Shown in pieces: positions 17,537 through 26,991 of a DNA stretch of 64,000 nt. Origin of the DNA: CAYGDP01 sp964348665 (GTDB lineage Bacteria > Verrucomicrobiota > Verrucomicrobiia > Palsa-1439 > CAYGDP01); NCBI GenBank assembly GCA_964348665.1, contig CAYGDP010000020.1:1-64000 (forward strand), in the 5' to 3' direction. Numbering within the stretch: the stretch's first letter is position 1; every line of letters starts with the position of its first letter. A model generated the notes under the pieces. That model ran no database searches, was not told the origin of the DNA, and worked only from the letters and a program-made list of their open reading frames with translations. The translations under genes and the position numbers were made by a program.

Positions 17537-18805
17537 ATGAATACAAGCAAACTCAAGCTCACACGACGGTCGTTTCTGAAAAACTCGACCAAAGCAGTCG
17601 GAATCACCGCGCTGCTATCGGGACTACCCTCCCGATGGGTTGGTGGCGCGTATGCGGCGGATGCACCCGAGACACACGACCTCAGTTTCGGCATCATCGC
17701 GCTCACCGACAACTCTCCCATCGTCATTGCGCATGAGAAGGGGTTTTTCAAGAAATACGGAATCCGGTCCACAGTCGCCAAACAAGCAAGCTGGGCGGCT
17801 ATTCGCGATGCGCTCACCAACGATGACATTCAAGCCACTCACATGCTCATCGGGATGCCAATCGCCTCAACGATGGGGCTTCTCGGTTCGCCAAAGAAAC
17901 CGATGGTGATACCATGGCTCATCAACCGGAATGGCCAGTCCATCAGCCTGAAGGCTGGGCTGAAAGGGAAGGTCACGGATGATCCCAAGGCGCTCAAACC
18001 ATTCGTGGATGAGGCTAAAGCCAAAGGGAATCCAATGATTTTCGCAATGACGTTTCCACCTGGCACCCATGCCCTTTGGATGCGCTATTATCTCGGCGCC
18101 GGCGGCATCAATCCCGACAAAGACATTGCGCTGATCACGATCCCACCCCCCCAGATGGTTGTAAACATGAAGGTGGGGAAGATGGATGGTTTCTGCGTCG
18201 GCGAACCCTGGAATGCACGCCTCGTTGCCGATGGCATCGGATTTACATCCGTCAACACGCAAGACATGTGGAAAGATCACCCGGAAAAGGTCTGCGCCTT
18301 CACCGCTGAGTTTGCCGACAAAAATCCGAAAACGATAAAAGCAGTCCTTAAGGCGTTGCATGAGGCGAGCGTATGGCTCGACAACATGGAGAATCGCCCC
18401 GAGCAATGCGAGATCGTTTCGCGCCCGACCTATATCAATTGTCCGAAGGACATTCTGCTGGGCCGCATGCTGGGTAAATACGACTTCGGCGACGGCCGCA
18501 AAAAAGAAGATCCTAACTACATGATCTTCCACCAGCGTAATTGCAATTATCCACAACTCAAATATGCCGTTTGGTTCCTGTCCCAGTATCGGCGATGGGG
18601 TTTTGTGGACGGTTCTGTGGATTACATGGGCATCGCCAAAAAAGTGATGCGGACCGATCTTTACGAAGAGGCAATGAAAGAGATCGGCTACGCCCATGGC
18701 GGGCCGAACAGCGATCCCGAAACATTGTTTGATGGCATCACGTTCGATCCTGCCAAACCCGAAGAATACGCCAAGGGCTTCGCCGTGAACAACTTGAAAG
18801 GATAA
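17537..18805 (+). CDS. nrtA: Nitrate/nitrite ABC transporter substrate-binding protein (NrtA-like)
   Basis: 422 residues with a Tat-type leader (LTRRSFLKNSTKAVGITALLSG). The body has the NrtA/CmpA/SsuA fold: FGIIALTDNSPIVIAHEKGFFKKYGI, the ATHMLIGMPIASTMGLLG ligand lobe, and VGKMDGFCVGEPWNARLV. NrtA and CmpA (bicarbonate) are close; the neighbouring nasA and nirB favour nitrate. Ribosome site AAAAAGGAAACC. It captures the anion in the periplasm for NrtB. Confidence 0.9.
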   Translation: MNTSKLKLTRRSFLKNSTKAVGITALLSGLPSRWVGGAYAADAPETHDLSFGIIALTDNSPIVIAHEKGFFKKYGIRSTVAKQASWAAIRDALTNDDIQATHMLIGMPIASTMGLLGSPKKPMVIPWLINRNGQSISLKAGLKGKVTDDPKALKPFVDEAKAKGNPMIFAMTFPPGTHALWMRYYLGAGGINPDKDIALITIPPPQMVVNMKVGKMDGFCVGEPWNARLVADGIGFTSVNTQDMWKDHPEKVCAFTAEFADKNPKTIKAVLKALHEASVWLDNMENRPEQCEIVSRPTYINCPKDILLGRMLGKYDFGDGRKKEDPNYMIFHQRNCNYPQLKYAVWFLSQYRRWGFVDGSVDYMGIAKKVMRTDLYEEAMKEIGYAHGGPNSDPETLFDGITFDPAKPEEYAKGFAVNNLKG

Positions 18806-19081
18806 ATGCCAGTAATCGTAATGACCAAAACTTACCTTTGGCGAGAGGCTCTCGCGCAAAGTGTCGTCTGGCGCAAAGCCCTAAAGTTCGGTCTTACTGC
18901 GGGCATTTTGCAGGCGGCGATGAATCAAGGGAATGCTTGGTGGCAAGGCGCTTTTACCGCAGAGGTCGTCATCAAGAGCATCCTCTCGCCGCTGGTTGGT
19001 TTGGCGGTGGGCTTGCTGGCCGCGGGGGCGACGTATGTGGAAAACCAAATGAAGAAAGGAACTGACCATGTCAAAGTTTAA
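18806..19081 (+). CDS. NrtS-like two-TM small membrane protein
   Basis: 91 residues with two hydrophobic segments, ALKFGLTAGILQAAMNQGNAWWQG and SILSPLVGLAVGLLAAGATYV. The arrangement and the NQG-A---G signature resemble the NrtS family of small nitrate/nitrite transporters known from cyanobacteria and proteobacteria. It starts directly after the nrtA stop and overlaps nrtB by 14 bp. It might act alone as a channel-like carrier or as a partner of the ABC transporter. Assignment is by pattern only. Confidence 0.6.
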   Translation: MPVIVMTKTYLWREALAQSVVWRKALKFGLTAGILQAAMNQGNAWWQGAFTAEVVIKSILSPLVGLAVGLLAAGATYVENQMKKGTDHVKV

Positions 19082-19844
19082 GCTCGACTGGTTTATTTTG
19101 CCGATGATCGGCATCGCTAGTGTGCTCATCGTTTGGGCAATCTTAAGCACTCGCACGGGAACAAATCTCCCCTCGCCAACCAAGACTTGGCAAGCGAGCA
19201 AAGAATACGTTGTAAAGCCGTTCGAGAAACGCGGCGAGTTGGATCAGGGCATCCTGCGATTTACGTGGTATTCATTGGTGCGCGTCGCGCAAGGCTATAC
19301 CCTAGCGCTGCTGATCGGCACCCCCATTGGTTTTCTGCTCGGGCTCTCGACGACGTTCACCAAAAGCTTCGATCCCGTGATTCAAATTCTGCGCCCTGTC
19401 TCACCGCTGGCATGGTTGCCACTCGGCTTGGTGTTATTCCAGAAGTCCCAACCCGCCGCGATTTTTACCATCGCGATCTGCGCCATGTGGCCAACGGTGC
19501 TCAATACCGCCGCGGGTGTGCGCGCCATTCCGCAAGACTATTGGAACGTCGCCAAGGTCCTGAAACTCTCGCGCACGAAAATGCTCTTCAAAGTCCTCAT
19601 CCCCGCCAGCCTGCCGCATATGTTCACCGGCTTCCGGCTGAGCCTCGGTATCGCTTGGCTCGTGATCGTCGCCGCCGAGATGCTCACGGGCGCGCCAGGC
19701 GTCGGCGGTTTTCTCTGGCAGGAATACAACGCGCTCATCTATGAACACATCATCCTCGCCATCATTACCATCGGCGTGGTTGGGTACTTGCTCGACCGTC
19801 TCATGTTGCTGGGTGAGAAACGAATTGGAGCGCTGCTCGCGTGA
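19068..19844 (+). CDS. nrtB: Nitrate ABC transporter permease
   Basis: 258 residues, about six TM helices. The inner-membrane permease signature RPVSPLAWLPLGLVLF and the EAA loop VLKLSRTKMLFKVLIPASLPHMFTGFRLSLGIAWLVIVAAEML identify the NrtB/SsuC family. AAGGA lies before the ATG, which is inside the end of the NrtS-like gene, so translation is coupled. Confidence 0.93.
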   Translation: MSKFKLDWFILPMIGIASVLIVWAILSTRTGTNLPSPTKTWQASKEYVVKPFEKRGELDQGILRFTWYSLVRVAQGYTLALLIGTPIGFLLGLSTTFTKSFDPVIQILRPVSPLAWLPLGLVLFQKSQPAAIFTIAICAMWPTVLNTAAGVRAIPQDYWNVAKVLKLSRTKMLFKVLIPASLPHMFTGFRLSLGIAWLVIVAAEMLTGAPGVGGFLWQEYNALIYEHIILAIITIGVVGYLLDRLMLLGEKRIGALLA

Positions 19845-19913
19845 TCAATTCACAATTATTTCATGCACCGATTGAACGATAAAACGATTCAACCATTAAA
19901 CGCATTTACCATT
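19845..19913. repeat. 7-bp-period tract upstream of nrtC
   Basis: Units such as ATTGAAC, GATAAAA, CGATTCA, ACCATTA, AACGCAT fill the 69-bp gap right up to the nrtC ATG. No Shine-Dalgarno sequence is present. Confidence 0.55.
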
Positions 19914-20753
19914 ATGCCTTTCCTCGAACTCAGACACGTTAGCAAACGCTTCGGCGCGCACGAGGTCCTGCGCGACATCAATCTCACGATGAACGAAGAC
20001 GAATTCGTCTGTATCGTTGGTTACTCTGGCGCGGGCAAAACAACCCTCATCAACATGATCACGGGGCTGATCGAACCTGACGAAGGAGAAATCCTTCTCA
20101 ACAGCCAGCCTATCAAAGGCACTTCGCTCGATCGGGCATTGATTTTCCAAAATTACTCGCTCCTTCCGTGGTTGAGCGCGCTGCGCAATGTTGAGCTTGC
20201 CGTCGGCCAATCCATGAATGGCGCGGGTCGCGCCGAAATTACGGCGCGAGCAACCCAGTATCTTCGCATGGTGAAGCTCGGCGATGCGTTGCACAAGCGG
20301 CCGGGAGAATTGTCGGGCGGAATGCGACAACGCGTCTCACTCGCGCGCGGGTTGGCGATGGAACCCAAGATCCTCCTGTTGGACGAACCCCTGGGCGCCT
20401 TGGACGCGCTGACCCGCGCCGAACTTCAAGATGAATTCGCGCGCATTCAGGCGCACGAAAAGCGGACGTTGCTGATGATCACTAACGACGTGGATGAAGC
20501 GATCATTCTAGCCGATCGTATTATTCCGCTCTCTGCCGGCCCCGCCGCCACGCTGGGCGAGCCAATCGCCGTCTCTGTCACGCGCCCACGCGACCGCAAA
20601 AAACTCAATTTCGACCCCGACTACCGGCACGACCGGAAAACCGTGCTCCATTACTTGCTCACGCATGGCCGTCGGGACGTTGTAACCGCAGAGGAAAATA
20701 ATGCGAAATCTGCCACTCCTGAATCCGCCGCCATGAAGGAGGTTGCCTTATGA
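19914..20753 (+). CDS. nrtC: Nitrate ABC transporter ATPase
   Basis: About 279 residues. Walker A GYSGAGKTTLI, Q-loop FQNYSLLPW, signature LSGGMRQRVSLARGLA and Walker B ILLLDEPLGALD are intact, giving an active ATPase of the NrtC/NrtD/SsuB type. It lacks the C-terminal NrtA-like domain found in cyanobacterial NrtC, so the symbol is by role. The ATG at 19914 (MPFLELRHVSKRFG) is preferred; a frame extension to 19863 is encoded by 7-bp repeats. It overlaps nrtD by 4 bp (ATGA). Confidence 0.92.
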   Translation: MPFLELRHVSKRFGAHEVLRDINLTMNEDEFVCIVGYSGAGKTTLINMITGLIEPDEGEILLNSQPIKGTSLDRALIFQNYSLLPWLSALRNVELAVGQSMNGAGRAEITARATQYLRMVKLGDALHKRPGELSGGMRQRVSLARGLAMEPKILLLDEPLGALDALTRAELQDEFARIQAHEKRTLLMITNDVDEAIILADRIIPLSAGPAATLGEPIAVSVTRPRDRKKLNFDPDYRHDRKTVLHYLLTHGRRDVVTAEENNAKSATPESAAMKEVAL

Positions 20754-21586
20754 GCAACGAAATCTACGTCGAATTCAGTCGCGTGGAAAAAACGTTTCAA
20801 ACGCCAAAAGGCGAATTCTGCGCGGTCAAAGATTTCAACCTCACCATCCCGCGAGGGCAATTCCTCTGCCTGATCGGCCATTCCGGTTGTGGAAAGAGCA
20901 CGCTGCTTTCCATGCTCGCGGGTCTTCAAGACGTGACCGGCGGCGTAATGATCCTTGCAGGTAAAGAAGTCGTTGGCGCGGGTCCTGACCGTGGCGTTGT
21001 GTTTCAAGCACCCTGCCTGCTGCCGTGGTTTAGCGCACTCAAGAATGTCCAGCTCGGCGTGGACCAGGTTTATTCCGACCAATCGAGCAAAGAGCGGGAA
21101 GAGATCGCGCGCCAAACCCTCGACCGAGTCGGCCTCGGCAAGGATGCAGACAAAATGCCCAGTGAGCTTTCGCAAGGAATGCGCCAGAGGGTCGGCATTG
21201 CACGTGCGTTCGCGCTGAAACCGAAGATGCTTCTGCTCGATGAACCGTTCGGGATGCTGGATGGCATCACAAGGATCCAATTGCAGCAAGAACTGGTGCG
21301 GCTCTGGGAGCAGGACAAGACCACCGTTCTCATGGTCACGCACGATGTTGACGAGGCTGTTTTCCTCTCGGATCGTGTGGCGATGATGACCGACGGACCC
21401 GCCGGAACACTCGGCGGCATCTTGGAGATTGATCTTCCGCGACCCCGCAACCGGGAGGCATTGCTCGAAGACCCGCATTTTTATGACTTGAGAGGGTTGA
21501 TAGTTGATTTCCTCGAAACCCATTCCAAACACTGCCAGGAGGTAAACAGCCCGAAGAACGATTCGGTAACTTCATTGATCGGATGA
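20750..21586 (+). CDS. nrtD: Second nitrate ABC transporter ATPase
   Basis: 278 residues. Walker A GHSGCGKSTLL, FQAPCLLPWFSALKNV, signature LSQGMRQRVGIARAFA (Q replaces the first G of LSGG) and Walker B MLLLDEPFGMLD. It presumably forms a heterodimer with NrtC on NrtB. A strong GGAGG site is followed by an ATGA overlap with nrtC. Confidence 0.93.
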   Translation: MSNEIYVEFSRVEKTFQTPKGEFCAVKDFNLTIPRGQFLCLIGHSGCGKSTLLSMLAGLQDVTGGVMILAGKEVVGAGPDRGVVFQAPCLLPWFSALKNVQLGVDQVYSDQSSKEREEIARQTLDRVGLGKDADKMPSELSQGMRQRVGIARAFALKPKMLLLDEPFGMLDGITRIQLQQELVRLWEQDKTTVLMVTHDVDEAVFLSDRVAMMTDGPAGTLGGILEIDLPRPRNREALLEDPHFYDLRGLIVDFLETHSKHCQEVNSPKNDSVTSLIG

Positions 21587-21815
21587 AGAGATTAAATGCA
21601 GTATTTGTTGAAAAATGGTCACGATGGCTAGGGTGAGTATACTGTCTGTCGAGCAATCGGACTGTAATCTGTTCTGCGTGCGGTCGGAAGTCGAAACCAC
21701 CGGCGGCTTTACTGCGCTTTCGAGGGAGAGACATGATGCTTTCTGATGGCAATGATGAATTATTAGATTCCTCGATACGCGTCTAAAGGCATTGCGATTG
21801 CTTTCTATTTCGGTC
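21587..21815 (+). promoter_or_regulatory. Gap before the MFS nitrate carrier
   Basis: 229 bp with no gene. It may hold a promoter or leader for the narK-nirB half of the block. TATACT at 21638-21643 is the only good -10 match and has no matching -35. I see no clear terminator or riboswitch. Confidence 0.3.
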
Positions 21816-23063
21816 ATGACAACCGACAAATCCTTCTGGAAGGCGGGGCATGTACCGACTCTGTTGAGTTCGTTCCTGTATTTTGACATGAGCTTCATGA
21901 TTTGGGTGTTGCTTGGCGCGCTCGGCAATTATATCGCGGGCGATCTGGGGCTGTCGCCTACCCAAAAGGGATTAATGACCGCCCTACCGCTGCTTGGGGG
22001 TGCAGCGTTGCGGCTTGTGTTGGGCGCGTTAACCGATACGATTGGCGGACGCAAAACGGGGTTGATCGGCATGGGATTGACAGTCATTCCGCTGTTCCTA
22101 GGATGGCTGTGGGCCGAGTGGCTGTCGCAAATCTATCTCATCGGTTTATTACTCGGTGTTGCAGGAGCAAGTTTTGCCGTGGCGTTACCGTTGGCAAGCC
22201 GCTGGTATCCCGCCGAACACAAGGGATTGGCGATGGGAATCGCGGGCGCTGGAAATTCTGGCACGGTACTGGCAACTCTTTTTGCCCCACGGCTGGCGGA
22301 AGCGTTCGGGTGGCACGCCGTCTTTGGGCTAGCCATCATTCCACTGCTTGTGGCGATTGTTGTTTTTGCGTTGTTTGCCAAAGACGCACCGAACTCGCTC
22401 AAGAAAAACGAGATGGCCGAGTACACCGCCGTCCTCAAAGTCGGCGATATGTACACTTTTTGTTTTCTGTACGCTGTTACGTTTGGCGGATTCGTGGGAT
22501 TGGCGAGTTTCCTCTCAATTTTTCTGAGGGACGAATACGGTATTTCAAAAGTCGCCGCCGGCGATCTGACAACACTCTGCGTCGTTGCGGGAAGCTTTCT
22601 GCGTCCCCTTGGCGGCTGGCTCTCCGACAAGATCGGAGGGTTGCGTATGCTGATGATAATGTATGGCGCCGTGACAATCGTGTTTCTCTGCGTCGCACAA
22701 CTGCCCACACTGGGCATCGCGGTTGCGCTGTTCTTTGTGGCAATGGGCTGTCTTGGCATGGGCAACGGCGCCGTCTTTCAACTCGTGCCGCAACGATTCA
22801 CCGGACACGTCGGTGTGGCGACGGGTATCATCGGCGCGGCGGGCGGGGTGGGCGGATTTTTTCTACCGACTCTGCTCGGCTGGTTCAAGCAAACATCAGG
22901 AACATATGCGACAGGACTACTGGCATTCGCAGTGGTCACAGGAGCAGCGCTGATCGCCTTACTGCTCGCACAGCGGCAGTGGGTCGGCAACTGGATCGCC
23001 AAAGGAGGTCGCGCGATGCAACCCGCGTCGGTTTCCGTGGGCACGGAATCAAAGGCTTCGTAG
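21816..23063 (+). CDS. MFS nitrate/nitrite transporter (NarK/NasA family)
   Basis: About 415 residues, 12 TM helices. The RxxxGxxxD-type loop (RLVLGALTDTIGGRKTGLIG) and the nitrate signature motifs AGAGNSGTVLATLFAP and GAAGGVGGFFLPTLLG mark the NNP family. It gives a second route for nitrate entry besides the ABC system. The ATG at 21816 (MTTDKSFWKAGH) was chosen; 21792 would add eight residues. It precedes nirB by 12 bp. Confidence 0.93.
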   Translation: MTTDKSFWKAGHVPTLLSSFLYFDMSFMIWVLLGALGNYIAGDLGLSPTQKGLMTALPLLGGAALRLVLGALTDTIGGRKTGLIGMGLTVIPLFLGWLWAEWLSQIYLIGLLLGVAGASFAVALPLASRWYPAEHKGLAMGIAGAGNSGTVLATLFAPRLAEAFGWHAVFGLAIIPLLVAIVVFALFAKDAPNSLKKNEMAEYTAVLKVGDMYTFCFLYAVTFGGFVGLASFLSIFLRDEYGISKVAAGDLTTLCVVAGSFLRPLGGWLSDKIGGLRMLMIMYGAVTIVFLCVAQLPTLGIAVALFFVAMGCLGMGNGAVFQLVPQRFTGHVGVATGIIGAAGGVGGFFLPTLLGWFKQTSGTYATGLLAFAVVTGAALIALLLAQRQWVGNWIAKGGRAMQPASVSVGTESKAS

Positions 23064-23075
23064 GAGACAACGATC

Positions 23076-25583
23076 ATGATTATGGAAGCAAAAAAGAAAC
23101 TGGTGGTCATCGGCAACGGCATGGCTGGCGCTCGGGTTGTTGAGGAAATCCTAAAGCGCGCGCCGAACCAGTTCGACATCACGATGTTCGGCGCCGAGCC
23201 GTACGGCAATTACAACCGCATCCTCTTGAGCAATGTCCTCAACGGAAGCCAGCAGACCACAGAGATTTTCATGAACCCGCTCGCGTGGTATCGCGAAAAT
23301 AACATCACACTCCACGCGGGAGTCAAGGCCACAAAAATTGATCGAGAACGAAAAATCGTCATCGGTACGTCGCTCAAGAAAGAGGCGCGCGCCTACGCTG
23401 TCGACGCTTCCACCGATGGCGTACCGCCCATCGAAGAGACTTACGACCACGTCATCATCGCCACCGGCTCGCGGCCGTTTGTGCCGCCCATGGAAGGGTT
23501 TGGCGCTCCCGGCACTTTCCTGTTCCGAACGATTGACGACTGCAACCAAATCGCAAACTTCGCCAAGCGTTGCAAGAAAGCCGCGGTCATCGGCGGCGGA
23601 TTGCTGGGGCTGGAAGCCGCGCGCGGACTGCTGACCCATGGGGTCGAAGTCACCGTGCTGGAAGCCGCGCCGCAATTAATGAATGCTCAACTCGACCCTG
23701 AATCGGGGCAAATGCTCAAGAACACCATGGAAAGCATGGGGGTCAAAGTCATACTCGAAAAGGTCACGGCAAAGATCGTCAGCGAGAATGGTTGCGTTAT
23801 CCGTCTCGATTTTAAAGACGGTTCAACCTTGGAAACCGATATGGTGGTGGTCAGCGCGGGGATTCGGCCAATTGCCGAAATCGCGGCTGCATCGGGATTG
23901 ACGGTAAACAAGGCAATTGTTTGTGACGACCAGATGCGCACGAGTGATCCCGATGTGTTCGCCGTTGGCGAATGCGTCGAGCATCGCGGAAAAATATATG
24001 GCCTGGTGGATCCCATTTGGGAACAAACAAACGTATTGGCGGACGTAATAACCAATACCAATCCCAAGTCGGCCTATCTCGGTTCGAAACTCGGCACAAA
24101 ACTCAAAGTCATGGGGGTCGAACTGGCCTCGATGGGCGAGACGAAACCCTCGCAGCCAACCGATGAAGTCATCGTCTATCGCGAACCCGCGCAGGGGATT
24201 TACAAAAAATTAATCATCCGCGGCAATCAAATCGCAGGGGCAATCCTGCTCGGAGAAATCGAGGCGGCCGACACACTCCTCCAGATGTTCAAGGCGGGGA
24301 CAAAAGCGCCCGATCGCCGGGCGGATTTGCTCTTTGGCGCGCCGAGCGGCGTATCGCTGCTCAACGCCGCCGACCTGCCCGATAACGCGCAAATCTGCAA
24401 CTGCAACGGCGTCAGCAAAAAACAAATCGTTACGGCAATCCAGGACAAAGCCTGTACCAGCGTCGCAAAAGTCGGCGCATGCACGAAGGCGGGGACAGGT
24501 TGCGGATCATGCAAGAGCCTTGTCGCGCAACTTATCGAAGCGTTTGCCGGTGAAGTCGGCTTTGATCCCGCGGAACACTATTACGTTCCGGGCGTGCCGC
24601 TCGAAAAATCCCAGCTCGTCGCTGAAATCAAAAACCGCGGCCTCAAATCCGTCAGCGCCGTCTTCCGCGAACTCGCCAGCGGGAAGGAAGACCCCGGCAG
24701 CAAAGTTGGCCTCGCCTCGCTACTTAAGACGCTTTGGCCTGGCGAATACGAAGACGAGCGTGACGCTCGTTTCATCAACGACCGCGTCCACGCCAACATT
24801 CAAAAAGACGGCACATTTAGCGTCGTGCCACGAATCTATGGGGGTGTTACTTCGCCCGCGGAATTACGCCGCATCGCCGATGTGGCCGACAAATACAACG
24901 TGCCAATGGTAAAGATAACCGGCGGCCAACGGATTGACCTGCTGGGTGTGAAGAAAGAAGATTTACCAAAGATATGGCGGGACTTGGGCATCCCTAGTGG
25001 TCATGCCTACACGAAAGCCTTCCGCACTTGTAAGAGTTGCGTCGGTACGGATTTTTGTCGGTATGGCGTGGGCGACTCCATCGCGCTGGCGCAGAAGATC
25101 GAGCGCCGTTTCCAGGGCATCGAATCGCCTCATAAATTGAAGCTGGCGACGGCAGGTTGCCCGCGGAATTGCTCCGAAGCTTACGTCAAAGATATTGGTG
25201 CCGTTGCCATCGAAGGCGGCATGTGGGAAGTCTATGTTGGGGGCGCAGCAGGCGGCAGCGTTCGCAAAGGAGACCTCCTTTGCACTGTCAAAACGCACGA
25301 CGAAGTCCTGAAATACATGGGGCGCTTCATGCAGTATTACCGTGAACACGGTAAATACCTCGAACGCAGCTACGGTTTTTGCGAGCGCGTCGGCATCGAA
25401 CAGCTTCGCAAAATTCTCGTCGAAGACAGTCTCGGCATCTGCGCCCGACTCGACGACGAAATTCAGAAAGCAGTGGACGCCTATAAAGATCCGTGGAAAG
25501 AGTCGGAATTGCCTGCCTACCCCCAGCAATTTAGCGGCATGGAACTGGCGCGCGTCTTGCAGGTGGCAGAAAACAACGGATAA
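23076..25583 (+). CDS. nirB: NAD(P)H nitrite reductase, large subunit
   Basis: Reduces nitrite to ammonium in the cytosol with NAD(P)H, FAD, [2Fe-2S] and siroheme-[4Fe-4S]. 835 residues, family-like. Order: FAD/NAD reductase with GNGMAGARVVEE and GGGLLGLEAARGLL (1-400), BFD-type [2Fe-2S] with CNCNGVSKKQIV and CTKAGTGCGSC (about 440-490), sulfite/nitrite reductase half-domain with NDRVHANIQKDGTFSVVPR, and siroheme cluster cysteines in SCVGTDFCRYG (about 652-659) and GCPRNCSEA (about 695-699). AGGAG lies 9 bases before the ATG. Followed by nirD. Confidence 0.97.
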   Translation: MIMEAKKKLVVIGNGMAGARVVEEILKRAPNQFDITMFGAEPYGNYNRILLSNVLNGSQQTTEIFMNPLAWYRENNITLHAGVKATKIDRERKIVIGTSLKKEARAYAVDASTDGVPPIEETYDHVIIATGSRPFVPPMEGFGAPGTFLFRTIDDCNQIANFAKRCKKAAVIGGGLLGLEAARGLLTHGVEVTVLEAAPQLMNAQLDPESGQMLKNTMESMGVKVILEKVTAKIVSENGCVIRLDFKDGSTLETDMVVVSAGIRPIAEIAAASGLTVNKAIVCDDQMRTSDPDVFAVGECVEHRGKIYGLVDPIWEQTNVLADVITNTNPKSAYLGSKLGTKLKVMGVELASMGETKPSQPTDEVIVYREPAQGIYKKLIIRGNQIAGAILLGEIEAADTLLQMFKAGTKAPDRRADLLFGAPSGVSLLNAADLPDNAQICNCNGVSKKQIVTAIQDKACTSVAKVGACTKAGTGCGSCKSLVAQLIEAFAGEVGFDPAEHYYVPGVPLEKSQLVAEIKNRGLKSVSAVFRELASGKEDPGSKVGLASLLKTLWPGEYEDERDARFINDRVHANIQKDGTFSVVPRIYGGVTSPAELRRIADVADKYNVPMVKITGGQRIDLLGVKKEDLPKIWRDLGIPSGHAYTKAFRTCKSCVGTDFCRYGVGDSIALAQKIERRFQGIESPHKLKLATAGCPRNCSEAYVKDIGAVAIEGGMWEVYVGGAAGGSVRKGDLLCTVKTHDEVLKYMGRFMQYYREHGKYLERSYGFCERVGIEQLRKILVEDSLGICARLDDEIQKAVDAYKDPWKESELPAYPQQFSGMELARVLQVAENNG

Positions 25584-25587
25584 AATT

Positions 25588-25902
25588 ATGAACACAAGTT
25601 CTCGCACCATCAATCTCGGCCCGCTTCCTAAAATCCCGTTAGGCCAGGGTCGCTGCTTCGCGGTCGACAACGAAGAAATCGCCGTTTTCCGCCAACGCGA
25701 CGGGCAATTGTTCGCGTCACAGAATCGCTGTCCTCACAAACAAGGCCCGCTCTCGGAAGGTGTCATCGGGGCAGGCAAAGTCATCTGCCCACTCCATTTC
25801 CACAAGTTCGACCTCACCAGTGGAACTGGCAGCGAGCCAAACGAGTGCGTCAAGATTTATAGCGTTCACGAGCAAAACGGAGAGATCATCCTCGAACTTT
25901 AA
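25588..25902 (+). CDS. nirD: Nitrite reductase small subunit, Rieske type
   Basis: 104 residues. Rieske ligands are in NRCPHKQGPLSEG and ICPLHFHKFDLTSG. Works with NirB. The start lies four bases after the nirB stop, without a strong ribosome site, so translation is probably by re-initiation. Confidence 0.93.
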   Translation: MNTSSRTINLGPLPKIPLGQGRCFAVDNEEIAVFRQRDGQLFASQNRCPHKQGPLSEGVIGAGKVICPLHFHKFDLTSGTGSEPNECVKIYSVHEQNGEIILEL

Positions 25903-25911
25903 CGTCCCCCT

Positions 25912-26991
25912 ATGAAATACTTCGACCGCATCGGATTCTATGCTGGTTTGGGGGCGGCTGGCGTAGTGTTCGCGGGCATCTACATTGGCTCGCGCAAAAT
26001 GGCGCACTTCGATTGGGCGCTGGCGACTTACGCCGTCGGCAGCATCTTCGCCGCCTTCGCCGTTGCGTACCGCTACGCCGTCTGGGCGCAACGTCCGCCG
26101 ACCCTGATGTTTCTGAAGCGCGGGGTGCAGCTTTTCTTGCAAAACGGCACATCGCTGCTCAAAACGGAAAAGCCCGCTGTTCAACCCGTTGCGATCGTCA
26201 AAAACAGCGCCACGCTCGGGGGCGCACTACTCGACAATTTCGTTTTACAACGATTCATCGGTAAACGAAGCTACGAACGTTGGATCATGCACGCCTGTCT
26301 TTCGTGGGGCGGGATGCTTGCGTTCGCCATCACGTTCCCCCTCGTGTTCGGCTGGGTGCACTCCGAGACATTGCCGACCGACGCCGAAATCTATCGCCTC
26401 TTCTTTTTTGGTTTCCAAGTTGACCAATTTAACATCCACAGCCTCCACGGGTTCATCATGTTCAATTTGCTCAACCTCTCTGCCGTGTTGGTGATGATCG
26501 GACTCGTGCTGGCAGTGAAACTGCGCATGAGCGACAAGGCCGAGCTGGCGATCCAGACCTTTGCCGACGACGTCGTGCCGATCTTCATTCTTTTCCTTGT
26601 CACTGTGACAGGCATGATGCTAACCGTCAGCGCAAAATTTCTGGCGGGCCATGGATTCGCGTTCATCGGCCTGGCACATGCATTCAGCGTGATCGCTCTC
26701 CTTCTCTATCTACCGTTCGGCAAACTGTTTCACATCTTCCAGCGACCCGCGTCGCTCGGTGTTTCATTTTACAAAAAAGCGGGCGCAAAAGGCCCGCAAG
26801 CCCATTGCCATCGCTGTGGCGCCGAATTCGCTTCTCAAATGCATGTGGATGATTTGAAAACTGTTCTCGATGAGCTGGGCTTCGATTATCGTTATGTGAC
26901 GCCGAGCGGCGAGTTGCACTACCAAGACATCTGCCCCCTCTGTCGCCGACGTTTACTGGCACTGAATCAAGGAGCAATGATTGGACGATGA
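25912..26991 (+). CDS. NarI/HdrE-like membrane protein with C-terminal Cys ribbon
   Basis: 359 residues with about six TM segments. Histidines placed in membrane helices (FNIHSLHGFIMFN, LAGHGFAFIGLAHAFSVIALLLYLPFGKLFH) resemble the haem-b ligands of nitrate reductase gamma subunits. A soluble C-terminus carries HCHRCGAEF...DICPLCRRR, a four-Cys ribbon that may bind Zn or an FeS centre. It stands between nirD and nasA, so it is likely the membrane electron entry for NasA. The haem and metal binding are inference. Confidence 0.7.
   Translation: MKYFDRIGFYAGLGAAGVVFAGIYIGSRKMAHFDWALATYAVGSIFAAFAVAYRYAVWAQRPPTLMFLKRGVQLFLQNGTSLLKTEKPAVQPVAIVKNSATLGGALLDNFVLQRFIGKRSYERWIMHACLSWGGMLAFAITFPLVFGWVHSETLPTDAEIYRLFFFGFQVDQFNIHSLHGFIMFNLLNLSAVLVMIGLVLAVKLRMSDKAELAIQTFADDVVPIFILFLVTVTGMMLTVSAKFLAGHGFAFIGLAHAFSVIALLLYLPFGKLFHIFQRPASLGVSFYKKAGAKGPQAHCHRCGAEFASQMHVDDLKTVLDELGFDYRYVTPSGELHYQDICPLCRRRLLALNQGAMIGR

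Noticed and set aside
24754..24770. Perfect palindrome ACGAGCGTGACGCTCGT inside nirB, first thought to be an inserted repeat.
   Set aside because: The encoded residues (EDERDARFIND) fit the ordinary NirB pattern before RVHANIQKDGT, so no insertion is needed.
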